From CAZKGE01 sp964636405 (lineage in GTDB: Bacteria > Bacillota > Clostridia > Christensenellales > CAG-138), in the NCBI GenBank assembly GCA_964636405.1, contig CAZWSI010000005.1:35112-99111 (forward strand): a stretch of DNA of 64,000 bases, given 5' to 3'. This document shows positions 16,631-24,816 of the stretch, in pieces. Each line of letters starts with the position of its first letter. Position 1 is the first letter of the stretch. The position numbers and the translations under genes were made by a program. The notes beneath the pieces were generated by a model. It worked only from the letters and a program-made list of their open reading frames with translations, was not told the origin of the DNA and made no database searches.

Positions 16631-18976
16631 ATGGTTTCCGTAGAAAACGGCGTGTTTTACCTTTCCACCGCTGCGACGAGCTATTTTTTCCGCGCAACAA
16701 AATTCGGGCACCTTGAGCATGTTTATTACGGCGAGCGTCTGCCGCACGCATCGATCGAGCCGCTTCTGCTGAAACGCACAAGCGGCTTTGGCTCGAGCGT
16801 GCTTTACGACGAAAGCGACGCGAATTATTGTCTCGATCTGCTTCCGCTCGAGTGGAGCGGCATTGGGCGCGGAGATTACCGCACGCCGCCCGTGGAAGCA
16901 AGGCTCCCGGACGGCAGCTATGCGTCGGACTTTACCTATGCATCCTATGCCGTTTCGGAGGGCGCGGTTGAGATGGAGCGTCTGCCCTGCGCCTACGCGG
17001 ACGAAAGCCCTGTGCAGACCTTGTGCGTCACGCTGCGCGACGTGCCCGGCGGCTTGACGCTTCTGCTTTACTACGGCGTATACGAGGAAACGAACGTCAT
17101 TACGCGCCGGACGGTGCTGATAAACGAAAGCGGCGGCAAGGTGGAGCTGCGCAAGCTGATGAGCCTGTCGCTCGATTTGGAAAACCGTGGCGATTCGCTG
17201 GTCACCTTCGACGGCGCGTGGATACGCGAGGCGCATAGGCATGATCGCAAGCTGCAATACGGCATGTACGTAAACGCATCGTCCACCGGCGCGTCGAGCA
17301 ACCGCCATAACCCGGGCTTCCTGCTTTATGAGGAGCACGCCTGCGAGCAAACGGGCAACGTATACGGCTTTAATCTGATTTACAGCGGCAATCATTACGG
17401 CGCGGCGGAGCTTTCCGCCCAGGAGCTGGTGCGCGTGCAGTTGGGCGTCAATCCCCAGTGCTTCTGCTGGACGCTTGCGCCCGGCGAGCGCTTTGAAACG
17501 CCGGAGGCGATCATGAGCTTTTCCAACGGCGGCTTCAATGGCTTGTCCCACAATTTTCACGATTTTATCAACCGGCATATCGTGCGCGGGGACTGGAAGG
17601 GCCGGGAGCGGCCGGTGCTCATCAACGATTGGGAAGCCTGTTTTTTTGATTTCAGCCGGGCAAAGCTATTGCGGCTTGCCCGGCGGGCAAGCAAGCTCGG
17701 CGTGGAGCTCTTTGTGCTGGACGACGGGTGGTTTGGCGCGCGCGACAACGACCGTGCGGGTCTTGGCGACTATCGCGTAAACAAAAAAAAACTGCCCGGC
17801 GGGCTTTCCGGCTTTTCGCGGGATATTGCGCGCCTGGGCATGCGCTTTGGGCTGTGGTTTGAGCCGGAAATGGTCAACCGTGACAGCGATTTATACCGCG
17901 CGCACCCGGAATACGCGCTCGAAACGCCCGGACGCACGCCCTGCCTTGGCCGCAACCAGCTCGTGCTTGATTTGTGCAACCCGGCCGTGCGGGATTACAT
18001 CGTTGCTTCCGTGAGCGGGATACTCGACGAGGCGCGCGTTTCTTATGTGAAGTGGGACATGAACCGGCATATCTCCTGCGCCTTCTCCCCCGTCCTCGCC
18101 GAGCAGGGGCGCTTTTACCACAGCTACATACTGGGCCTTTACGACGTGCTAGCGCGCATCTTCCGTCCGCGCCCGCACATTCTGCTTGAGACCTGCTCGA
18201 GCGGCGGGAACCGCTTCGATCTGGGCATGCTATGCTATTCTCCGCAGGTGTGGAGCTCGGACGATACGGACGCGGCGGAGCGGCTGAAAATCCAAACGGG
18301 ACTCTCGTACCTCTATCCCCTTTCCACTATGGGCGCGCATGTGTCCGCCTGCCCGAATCAGCAGACGCTGCGCGAAACGCCGCTTTCCGCGCGCTTTAAC
18401 ATGGCGGCGTTCGGGTGCTTTGGCTACGAGCTGGACTTAAAGCGCATGAGCTTCATCGAGCGCCGCGAGCTGCGCGATCAGGTCACCTTCTACAAAGCGC
18501 ACCGTCGCACGCTTCAATACGGATGCTTCTATCGCTTCGACCCCGTTAAGCCCAACAAGGCGCACCTGCTCTGCGTTTCGCGCGACGGCTCCGAGGCGGT
18601 GGCGGGCTTTTTCCAAACGCAGTCGTGCGCAGCGGAAGGCGGCGACCGCCTGCCGCTTGCGGGCCTGGAAAGGGACGCGGCTTATACGATGGATACCAAG
18701 CCGCAAAGGCTTTTTATCAAGCGCTTTGGCGGGCTTATCCGGCACGTTGTGCCCTTTGACCTCAATCCAAACGGCTTTATCATGCGGCTGGTGAACCGCT
18801 TTTACGCGCTGTGGGACTGCGAGGAGCACTACGAGGCGGACGGAAAAACGCTCATGCAGGGCGTAAGGCTGAACAATCAGTTTGTGGGCAGCTATTACGC
18901 CAAGGATATCCGGCTGCTTGGAGACTTTGGCTCAAATCTGTATGTGATCAGACAAAGAAGGGATGGGATAGGATGA
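16631..18976 (+). CDS. Alpha-galactosidase (GH36)
   Basis: Retaining alpha-galactosidase of glycoside hydrolase family 36, 781 residues, slightly longer than the usual tetrameric bacterial enzymes (about 730). The nucleophile Asp is in VKWDMNRHIS and the acid/base Asp in SSDDTDAAER. The substrate-loop motifs LDDGWFGARDND and WFEPEMVNRDSDLY are intact, and an N-terminal beta-sandwich precedes the barrel. It releases galactose from melibiose, raffinose or galacto-oligosaccharides. There is no signal peptide, so it acts in the cytoplasm on imported sugar. Its stop overlaps the start of the symporter gene (ATGA), implying coupled translation. Confidence 0.93.
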   Translation: MVSVENGVFYLSTAATSYFFRATKFGHLEHVYYGERLPHASIEPLLLKRTSGFGSSVLYDESDANYCLDLLPLEWSGIGRGDYRTPPVEARLPDGSYASDFTYASYAVSEGAVEMERLPCAYADESPVQTLCVTLRDVPGGLTLLLYYGVYEETNVITRRTVLINESGGKVELRKLMSLSLDLENRGDSLVTFDGAWIREAHRHDRKLQYGMYVNASSTGASSNRHNPGFLLYEEHACEQTGNVYGFNLIYSGNHYGAAELSAQELVRVQLGVNPQCFCWTLAPGERFETPEAIMSFSNGGFNGLSHNFHDFINRHIVRGDWKGRERPVLINDWEACFFDFSRAKLLRLARRASKLGVELFVLDDGWFGARDNDRAGLGDYRVNKKKLPGGLSGFSRDIARLGMRFGLWFEPEMVNRDSDLYRAHPEYALETPGRTPCLGRNQLVLDLCNPAVRDYIVASVSGILDEARVSYVKWDMNRHISCAFSPVLAEQGRFYHSYILGLYDVLARIFRPRPHILLETCSSGGNRFDLGMLCYSPQVWSSDDTDAAERLKIQTGLSYLYPLSTMGAHVSACPNQQTLRETPLSARFNMAAFGCFGYELDLKRMSFIERRELRDQVTFYKAHRRTLQYGCFYRFDPVKPNKAHLLCVSRDGSEAVAGFFQTQSCAAEGGDRLPLAGLERDAAYTMDTKPQRLFIKRFGGLIRHVVPFDLNPNGFIMRLVNRFYALWDCEEHYEADGKTLMQGVRLNNQFVGSYYAKDIRLLGDFGSNLYVIRQRRDGIG

Positions 18977-20340
18977 AATCAGACTACAAGCGCAATTATT
19001 TCTGCTTTGGCCTCGGCACCATTGGGCGGGACATGTTCTATACGGTTGTGAGCATGTACATGCTGACCTATATGACCGAGGTGCTGAATCTCCCGGACGC
19101 GACGCTCGCGCTCATGACCACCGCGCTGCTGCTGCTCCGCATCTTCGACGCGGTCAACGACCCCATCACGGGCGTGATCGTGGACAACACGCGCTCGCGC
19201 TTTGGCAAATTCAAGCCATGGATTTTGATCGGCGCGGTGCTTGGCTCGGTCTTTATGGTGCTCATGTTTACCGATGTTGGGCTCACGGGCGTTTCCTATG
19301 TAGTATTTATGTCGGTGATGTACCTCTTTTGGGACTTTACCTACGGGCTTAACGACATTGCCTACTGGTCTATGCTCCCCGCGCTTTCTCTGGATCAAAA
19401 AGAGCGCGAAAAAATGGGCGCGTTTGCTCGCATCTGCGCCAATATCGGGCTGTTTGTTGTCGTTACCTGCGTCTTGCCCATCACCGGCATGCTTGGCGAC
19501 GCCTTTGGCAATGCCAAGACGGGCTGGTTCGTGTTTTCGCTCATCGTCGTATTCTTCCTGCTCGCCTTCCAGTGCTTTACGCTCTTTGGCGTGAAGGAAA
19601 CGGAGGTGTCCTTCAAGAAGGAGGAAAAGACCTCTCTGCGCGAAATGGTGCGGGTGCTATTCCAAAACGATCAGCTTATGATCACGGCGCTTGCCATGTC
19701 GCTGTTTAACATCGGGTATTTCACGACCACGAGCTTTGGCACCTACTTCTTTATCTACGCCTACAAGGACCCCAACATGTATTCCATCTTCGCGGTGGTG
19801 CTGGGCGTTTCACAGCTTGCGGCGCTGATGATCTTCCCGCTGTTTTCCAAAAAATACAGCCGCAAAACGCTCTATACAGCAGCGACCGTGCTTGTCGTGA
19901 TCGGCTATATTATCTTCTTCTTCTCCCCGATGAACATGCTCTACATCGGCGTTGCGGGGGTGCTGCTCTTTGTGGGGCAAGCGTTTATTCAGCTTCTCAT
20001 GCTCATGTTCCTCGCGGATACCATCGAGTACGGCCAGTGGAAGCTCGGCAAGCGCAACGAAAGCGTAACCTTCTCCGTGCAGCCGTTCCTCAATAAGCTG
20101 GGCGGCGCGATTTCCACGGGCGTGGTCGGCTTTACGCTCATTATCTCCGGCATTAACGAAGCCACGCCCGAAACCGTCACAAGTCAGGGCCTGCTGATTA
20201 TGAAGTTCGCCATGATGATCTTCCCGCTCGTTTCGATCGCGGCGGGGTATCTCGTGTACCGCTTCAAGTATAAGCTCGACGCGAAGATGTACGGCGAGAT
20301 CGTAAGCGATTTGAAGGCGCGCGGCGATATTGCCGAATAG
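18973..20340 (+). CDS. GPH-family sugar:cation symporter (MelB-like)
   Basis: Twelve-helix glycoside-pentoside-hexuronide:cation symporter, 455 residues. The N-terminus KRNYFCFGLGTIGRDMFY and the helix-2 motif FDAVNDPITGVIVDNTRSRFGKFKPW, which contains the cation-binding acidic residues, are typical of MelB. It starts at the ATG overlapping the alpha-galactosidase stop. A longer in-frame start at 18811 would lie wholly inside that gene and is rejected. Together the pair forms an uptake and hydrolysis unit for an alpha-galactoside. Confidence 0.92.
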   Translation: MKSDYKRNYFCFGLGTIGRDMFYTVVSMYMLTYMTEVLNLPDATLALMTTALLLLRIFDAVNDPITGVIVDNTRSRFGKFKPWILIGAVLGSVFMVLMFTDVGLTGVSYVVFMSVMYLFWDFTYGLNDIAYWSMLPALSLDQKEREKMGAFARICANIGLFVVVTCVLPITGMLGDAFGNAKTGWFVFSLIVVFFLLAFQCFTLFGVKETEVSFKKEEKTSLREMVRVLFQNDQLMITALAMSLFNIGYFTTTSFGTYFFIYAYKDPNMYSIFAVVLGVSQLAALMIFPLFSKKYSRKTLYTAATVLVVIGYIIFFFSPMNMLYIGVAGVLLFVGQAFIQLLMLMFLADTIEYGQWKLGKRNESVTFSVQPFLNKLGGAISTGVVGFTLIISGINEATPETVTSQGLLIMKFAMMIFPLVSIAAGYLVYRFKYKLDAKMYGEIVSDLKARGDIAE

Positions 20341-20362
20341 ACAATCCTGGTTTTTTGAACGG

Positions 20363-20399
20363 AAAAAGGCCCCGCGCAAAGGTGCGCGGGGCCGCTTTT
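20363..20399. terminator. Bidirectional terminator between symporter and phosphoglycerate mutase homologue
   Basis: A perfect 10-pair stem (GGCCCCGCGC / GCGCGGGGCC) is flanked by AAAAA on the left and TTTT on the right, so it can stop transcripts from both converging genes. Confidence 0.85.
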
Positions 20400-20446
20400 C
20401 TGCGAACGCTTTTGTATGCGCCGCGCTTGAGGCGCGCGGCAGTCGG

Positions 20447-21661
20447 CTAAAACGCGCCGCGAATCAGCCTGCTCATGAGCGTGTGACCCTCCTCGATCAA
20501 GAGCCCCGTTTCCCCGCACGCCGCCTCCGAATAACGGTGCGCGTGCGGCAGCGTCTCGTGCGCGCTGTCAAAGAGTACAAAGGGCACGGGATCGGCCGTG
20601 TGCGTGCGCAACTCCATGGGCGTTGCGTGATCCGGCATGAGCAGCACGCGAAAATCGCCCTCCGCGCGAAGCTTTTCCAGAACCGGCCCGAGTATTTCCC
20701 GGTCGATTTGCTCGATGGCCTCCATTTTGCAGGCAAGGTCGCCCGCATGCGCGCTTTCGTCGGGGGCCTCCACATGGATATAAACCAGCTCGCAGCCCTC
20801 GTCGTAAAGGCGCATGGCGGCGCGCGCCTTGGCGGCGCAGTCCGTACGTTTGCCGCCCGTCGCGCCGGGGATAAACGGCGCTTGCATACCCATGCACACG
20901 GCAAGCCCCTTAATGATATCCACCGCGCACGCCACCCCCGCGCGCACGCCGTACACCTCCGCAAAGAGCGGAATAGAGGGCTTTGTGCCCTCGCCCCACA
21001 GCCAGCAGGTATTGGCGGGCGGCTCGCCGCGCATAACGCGCGCCTTGTTGACGGGATGCTCCCTTAGCAGCGCCCAGCTCCTTTTTTGAAAGGCCAGAAG
21101 GCGCTCGCTATAGCGTCCCTTCGGCAAATAGGCGGCGATTGGTTTGCCGGTGATATCGTGCGGCGGCGTGAAAATCGTGCCAGTTTCGGCATGATTGAGC
21201 ACGAGACAGTGTTTAAAGCTCATGCCTGGATACAGCCGCATATCTTGCTCGTTTAGACGCTCCGCCAGATATTGGATGAGCGCCGCGCTTTCCTCCGTGG
21301 GGATCTCGTCCGCGGAGAAATTCTCCATCACCGCGTCCTCGTATACGGAAACGTCGCTGAGCGTCGAAAGATTGCAGCGGATGGCCACGTCGTCGTCGCG
21401 CAGCGCAATGCCGAGGCTGGCCGCCTCGAGCGGCGAGCGCCCGGTGGCGTACGCGCGCGGATCGCAGCCCAGAACGGAAAGATTCCCCGTATCGGAGCCC
21501 GGCGGCATACCCAAAGGAATGGTGCGCGCAAGGCCCGCCGCACCGCCGCGCGCAAGCGCGTCCATGGCGGGCGAATAAGCCGCCTCGAGCGGCGTTTTGC
21601 CGGAAAGCGCGGCAAGCGGCCGGTCGGCCATGCCGTCGCAGAGCATTACAAGATATCTCAT
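20447..21661 (-). CDS. Archaeal-type cofactor-independent phosphoglycerate mutase homologue (ApgM family)
   Basis: Alkaline-phosphatase-superfamily protein of 404 residues, ApgM branch. Metal and nucleophile motifs are visible: LCDGMADRP near the N-terminus, PPGSDTGNLSVLG with the probable phosphoserine nucleophile, VEAPDESAHAG, and MPDHATPMELRTHTADPVPF near the C-terminus. The ATG at 21661 has GGAGGGGG upstream; the frame is open to 21724. Bacterial members are annotated either as phosphoglycerate mutase or, by genome context, as a functional replacement for homoserine kinase. With a threonine-synthase-like gene and tdh-kbl in the same window, either reading is possible. A second, permuted phosphoglycerate mutase homologue lies at 58643-60208. 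Confidence 0.85.
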   Translation of the reverse strand: MRYLVMLCDGMADRPLAALSGKTPLEAAYSPAMDALARGGAAGLARTIPLGMPPGSDTGNLSVLGCDPRAYATGRSPLEAASLGIALRDDDVAIRCNLSTLSDVSVYEDAVMENFSADEIPTEESAALIQYLAERLNEQDMRLYPGMSFKHCLVLNHAETGTIFTPPHDITGKPIAAYLPKGRYSERLLAFQKRSWALLREHPVNKARVMRGEPPANTCWLWGEGTKPSIPLFAEVYGVRAGVACAVDIIKGLAVCMGMQAPFIPGATGGKRTDCAAKARAAMRLYDEGCELVYIHVEAPDESAHAGDLACKMEAIEQIDREILGPVLEKLRAEGDFRVLLMPDHATPMELRTHTADPVPFVLFDSAHETLPHAHRYSEAACGETGLLIEEGHTLMSRLIRGAF

Positions 21662-21705
21662 CACGCATTCCCCCTCCCGCGCCAGGCGCAAGCTTCGACA
21701 GTGAG

Positions 21706-21734
21706 AATATACAAGCTTTTTCATGTTCCGTCAA
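21706..21734 (-). promoter_or_regulatory. Sigma-A promoter for the ApgM-family gene
   Basis: TTGACG and TATATT are 17 bases apart on the leftward strand, 45 bases before the ATG. Confidence 0.65.
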
Positions 21735-21811
21735 CCGGCACGCTTCACCGCTTGCTTTTCTGCGTTGAAAAGCGGTTCATTATATATTCGCGTCCCGCGC
21801 CCGCAGGGCGG

Positions 21812-21840
21812 TTGAAAAGGGGGCATAAGTGCGCTATATT
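21812..21840 (+). promoter_or_regulatory. Sigma-A promoter for tdh-kbl
   Basis: TTGAAA and TATATT are separated by 17 bases, leaving a leader of roughly 85 bases before tdh. The leader contains the short palindrome GGCGGCGCGCCGCC; no known riboswitch was recognised. Confidence 0.65.
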
Positions 21841-21931
21841 TAGTTGGAAACAAGGATTCGCGGAGTTCTTCCGTTCCATGGCGGCGCGCCGCCGAATCGA
21901 TTTTGCCTAACAGGAAGGATGGTGTAGCTTT

Positions 21932-22972
21932 ATGCCGACGCGCATGATGGACGCGCTTGTTAAAACCTCGCCCGGAAAGGGCCTTACGCTGATGAAAATG
22001 CCTGTGCCGGAGCCCGGCATCGGCGAAGTGCTGATCAAAATTCACAAGACCGCCATCTGCGGCACGGATGTGCACATATACAACTGGGATGCGTGGAGCC
22101 AAGCGCATATCGAGCCGCCCATGATTATCGGCCACGAGTATGTGGGCGAAATTGCCGCCGTCGGGCCCGGCGTGGAGGGCTATCATCCGGGGCAGATCGT
22201 ATCCGGCGAGGGGCACATTGTCTGCGGCCGCTGCCGCAACTGCCGCGCGGGCAACGGCCAGTGGTGCAAGCACACCGTGGGCGTAGGCGTGCAGCGCAGC
22301 GGCGCGTTTGCGGAGTATCTATGCATTCCGGCCACGAACGTGATCGTCATCCCGGAAGGAATCGACGAGGAACTCGTGAGCTTTTTTGACGCGTACGGCA
22401 ACGCCTTCCACACGGCCACCATGTTCGACGTGATCGGCGAGGATGTGCTCATCACCGGCGCGGGGCCTATCGGGGTCATGGCTGCGGGCATCTGCGCGCA
22501 CAACGGCGCGCGGCGCGTCATCGTAACGGACGTGAACGATTACCGGCTGGATTTGGCCAAAAAGATGGGCGCGACCGCCACGGTTAATCTGCTCCGCGAC
22601 GATTTGGACGAAACCATGCGCGGCCAGAATATCATCGAGGGCTTCGACGTAGGCTGCGAAATGAGCGGCAACGGCGCGGCGCTCAATCAAATGCTCAAGC
22701 ACATGCGCAACGGCGGGAAATGCGCCCTGCTTGGCATCGCAGGCCCGAATACGGTGATCGACTGGAACGACGTCATTTTTAAGGGCCTGACCTTACAGGG
22801 CATCTACGGCCGCAAGATGTACGAAACCTGGTATAAAATGACGACCATGGTGGAGGCGGGATTCGACCTTTCGCCCGTCGTCACGCACCGCTTCCCCTAC
22901 CCCGCGTTTGAAGAAGGCTTTGCCGCCATGAACAGCGGAAAATCGGGCAAGGTCATCCTAAGCTGGATATAA
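21932..22972 (+). CDS. tdh: L-threonine 3-dehydrogenase
   Basis: Zinc-dependent medium-chain dehydrogenase, 346 residues, oxidising L-threonine with NAD+ to 2-amino-3-oxobutyrate. The catalytic zinc site is ICGTDVHIYNWD and GHEYVGE, the structural zinc cysteines are in CGRCRNCRAGNGQWC, and the nucleotide fold is ITGAGPIGVMAAG. The end FKGLTLQGIYGRKMYETWYK and SGKSGKVILSW match Tdh closely. The start is ATG 21932; a second in-frame ATG at 21944 is also possible because the Shine-Dalgarno (GGAAGG) is rather far. It is 14 bases before kbl in the standard threonine-to-glycine operon. Confidence 0.96.
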   Translation: MPTRMMDALVKTSPGKGLTLMKMPVPEPGIGEVLIKIHKTAICGTDVHIYNWDAWSQAHIEPPMIIGHEYVGEIAAVGPGVEGYHPGQIVSGEGHIVCGRCRNCRAGNGQWCKHTVGVGVQRSGAFAEYLCIPATNVIVIPEGIDEELVSFFDAYGNAFHTATMFDVIGEDVLITGAGPIGVMAAGICAHNGARRVIVTDVNDYRLDLAKKMGATATVNLLRDDLDETMRGQNIIEGFDVGCEMSGNGAALNQMLKHMRNGGKCALLGIAGPNTVIDWNDVIFKGLTLQGIYGRKMYETWYKMTTMVEAGFDLSPVVTHRFPYPAFEEGFAAMNSGKSGKVILSWI

Positions 22973-22986
22973 AGGAGGAAACGACG

Positions 22987-24168
22987 ATGAAAAACGCGTA
23001 TTCCATCTACGAAAGCATGCTGCGCGATATTCGGGCGGCGGGCACCTACAAGGACGAGCGCATCATCACCACACCGCAAAGCGCGCGCATCGACACGACC
23101 GCCGCGCGCGGCGTGCTCAACCTCTGCGCCAATAACTATCTAGGTCTTTCGGCTGATCCCCGGCTGATTGCGGCCGCCAAGGCCTCTTATGACGAATGGG
23201 GCTTCGGTCTTTCCTCCGTGCGCTTTATTTGCGGCACGCAGGGTATTCACAAGGAGCTGGAGGGCCGCATCGCGCGCTTCCTCGGCATGGAGGACGCGAT
23301 TTTATATTCCTCGTGCTTCGACGCGAACGGCGGCCTGTTCGAAACGCTGCTCACAGCCTTAGACGCGGTGATTTCAGACGAGCTCAATCACGCAAGCATC
23401 ATCGACGGCGTGCGGCTGTGCAAGGCCAAACGCCTGCGCTACAAGAATAACGATATGGTTGAGCTCCGCGCGCAGCTCGAGGCCGCGCGGGATTGCCGCG
23501 TCAAGCTGATCGCGACCGACGGCGTGTTCTCCATGGACGGCTACATCGCCAATCTTGCCGGCATTTGCGACTTGGCCGAGGAATACGGCGCGCTGGTTAT
23601 GGTGGACGATTCTCACGCCGTGGGCTTTATGGGCGCGCACGGGCGGGGCACGCCGGAATACTGCGGCGTTATGGGCCGCGTGGATATCCTCACGGGCACC
23701 TTCGGCAAGGCGCTCGGCGGCGCGTCGGGCGGATATACGGCGGCAAAGCGGGAGGTGGTCGAGCTGCTTCGCCAGCGGTCGCGGCCGTATCTGTTTTCAA
23801 ATACGGTGGCCCCCGCCATCTGCGCGGCGACGATCAAGACCATCGATCTGCTGGAGGAATCCACGGCGCTGCGCGACGGTGTGCACGAAAACGCCCGTTA
23901 TTTCCGCGAGGAAATGGGAAAGCTGGGCTTTGATTTGCTGCCGGGCGAGCACCCCATCGTGCCCGTCATGCTCTACGACGCGGTGACGGCGCAGGAATTT
24001 GCGCGCAGGATGCTCGAAAAGGGCGTATACGTGGTGGGCTTTTGCTACCCCGTGGTGCCCCTGGGCAGGGCGCGCATCCGCACGCAGCTCTCCGCCGGGC
24101 ACACGAAGACGGATCTCGATTTTGCCGTGCAGTGCTTTGCCGAGGTCAAGAAGGATATGGGATTATAG
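22987..24168 (+). CDS. kbl: 2-amino-3-ketobutyrate CoA ligase (glycine C-acetyltransferase)
   Basis: PLP enzyme of the alpha-oxoamine synthase family, 393 residues. It splits 2-amino-3-oxobutyrate with CoA into glycine and acetyl-CoA. The PLP lysine is in TGTFGKALGGASGGY; the cofactor aspartate/histidine region VDDSHAVGFMGAHGRG and the N-terminal NLCANNYLGLS are typical. It starts after AAAGGAGGAAACGACG and forms an operon with tdh. The acetyl-CoA formed can feed the pta-ackA pathway encoded at 39.6-41.8k. Confidence 0.96.
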   Translation: MKNAYSIYESMLRDIRAAGTYKDERIITTPQSARIDTTAARGVLNLCANNYLGLSADPRLIAAAKASYDEWGFGLSSVRFICGTQGIHKELEGRIARFLGMEDAILYSSCFDANGGLFETLLTALDAVISDELNHASIIDGVRLCKAKRLRYKNNDMVELRAQLEAARDCRVKLIATDGVFSMDGYIANLAGICDLAEEYGALVMVDDSHAVGFMGAHGRGTPEYCGVMGRVDILTGTFGKALGGASGGYTAAKREVVELLRQRSRPYLFSNTVAPAICAATIKTIDLLEESTALRDGVHENARYFREEMGKLGFDLLPGEHPIVPVMLYDAVTAQEFARRMLEKGVYVVGFCYPVVPLGRARIRTQLSAGHTKTDLDFAVQCFAEVKKDMGL

Positions 24169-24197
24169 GGCGATTCGCGCTCCTTCTCCGTTCTTTG

Positions 24198-24223
24198 CGC
24201 CGTCTTGTCAGGCGGCGTTTTTT
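24198..24223 (+). terminator. Terminator after kbl
   Basis: A short stem CGCCG/CGGCG is followed by TTTTTT. The stem is only five to six pairs, so strength is uncertain. Confidence 0.5.
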
Positions 24224-24230
24224 GTTTGCG

Positions 24231-24259
24231 TTTACCGAAGCGAAAAAATATATTATAAT
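24231..24259 (+). promoter_or_regulatory. Candidate promoter for the ECF sigma/anti-sigma pair
   Basis: TTTACC and a perfect TATAAT are 17 bases apart. The AT-rich stretch stands out from its surroundings. An ECF-type autoregulatory promoter was not distinguished. Confidence 0.55.
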
Positions 24260-24330
24260 AACCGTGAAGAAAAACGGAAAAACAACGCTCTATATATTGT
24301 GATCACAATCAAACGGAAAGGAGAGCGTCT

Positions 24331-24816
24331 TTGACTGCAAAAGAATTCGAAAAAGGAATCCTCGATTACAAGGATCATCTTTTCCGCGCGGCGCGCTGCA
24401 TAACCCGTTGCGATGCCGATGCGGAGGACGCGGTATGCGAAGCCATTGTAAAGGCCTATACGCACCTTGACGCGCTCAAATACAGACGCGCGTTTCACGC
24501 GTGGATGCTCAAAATCACCATTCGCGAGAGCTATCGCATCTGCCGGCTGCGCGGCGGGGAAACGCCCCTTTCGGACGCGGACGCGCTGCCGGGCGCGCAC
24601 GACGGCTACGAGGAGGACGGGTTGCTGTGCTACGTAAACCTCTTGCCGGAGGAGCTCCGCCTTCCCGTGCTGCTGTTCTATTTTGAAGGCATGCACACAA
24701 GCGAGATCGCCGATCTGCTCAAGATTCCCGAGGGAACGGTGAGCTCTCGCTTGAACCGCGCGCGCACAAGGCTGCGCGTCATGATACCCATGGAGGGAAA
24801 AAGCTATGCGATCTGA
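24331..24816 (+). CDS. ECF-type RNA polymerase sigma factor
   Basis: Sigma-70 family extracytoplasmic-function factor, 161 residues. Region 2 is represented by residues about 10-75 (LFRAARCITRCDADAEDAVCEAIVKAY) and region 4 by the helix-turn-helix near 115-150 (LPVLLFYFEGMHTSEIADLL, then IPEGTVSSRLNRARTRLR). The start is a TTG with AAAGGAG seven bases upstream; no ATG or GTG suits. Its last 11 bases overlap the partner gene, which fits a sigma/anti-sigma operon. Confidence 0.9.
   Translation: MTAKEFEKGILDYKDHLFRAARCITRCDADAEDAVCEAIVKAYTHLDALKYRRAFHAWMLKITIRESYRICRLRGGETPLSDADALPGAHDGYEEDGLLCYVNLLPEELRLPVLLFYFEGMHTSEIADLLKIPEGTVSSRLNRARTRLRVMIPMEGKSYAI

Noticed and set aside
18811..18972. Upstream in-frame extension of the GPH symporter
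   Set aside because: It lies wholly inside the alpha-galactosidase gene in another frame; the ATGA overlap gives the natural start.
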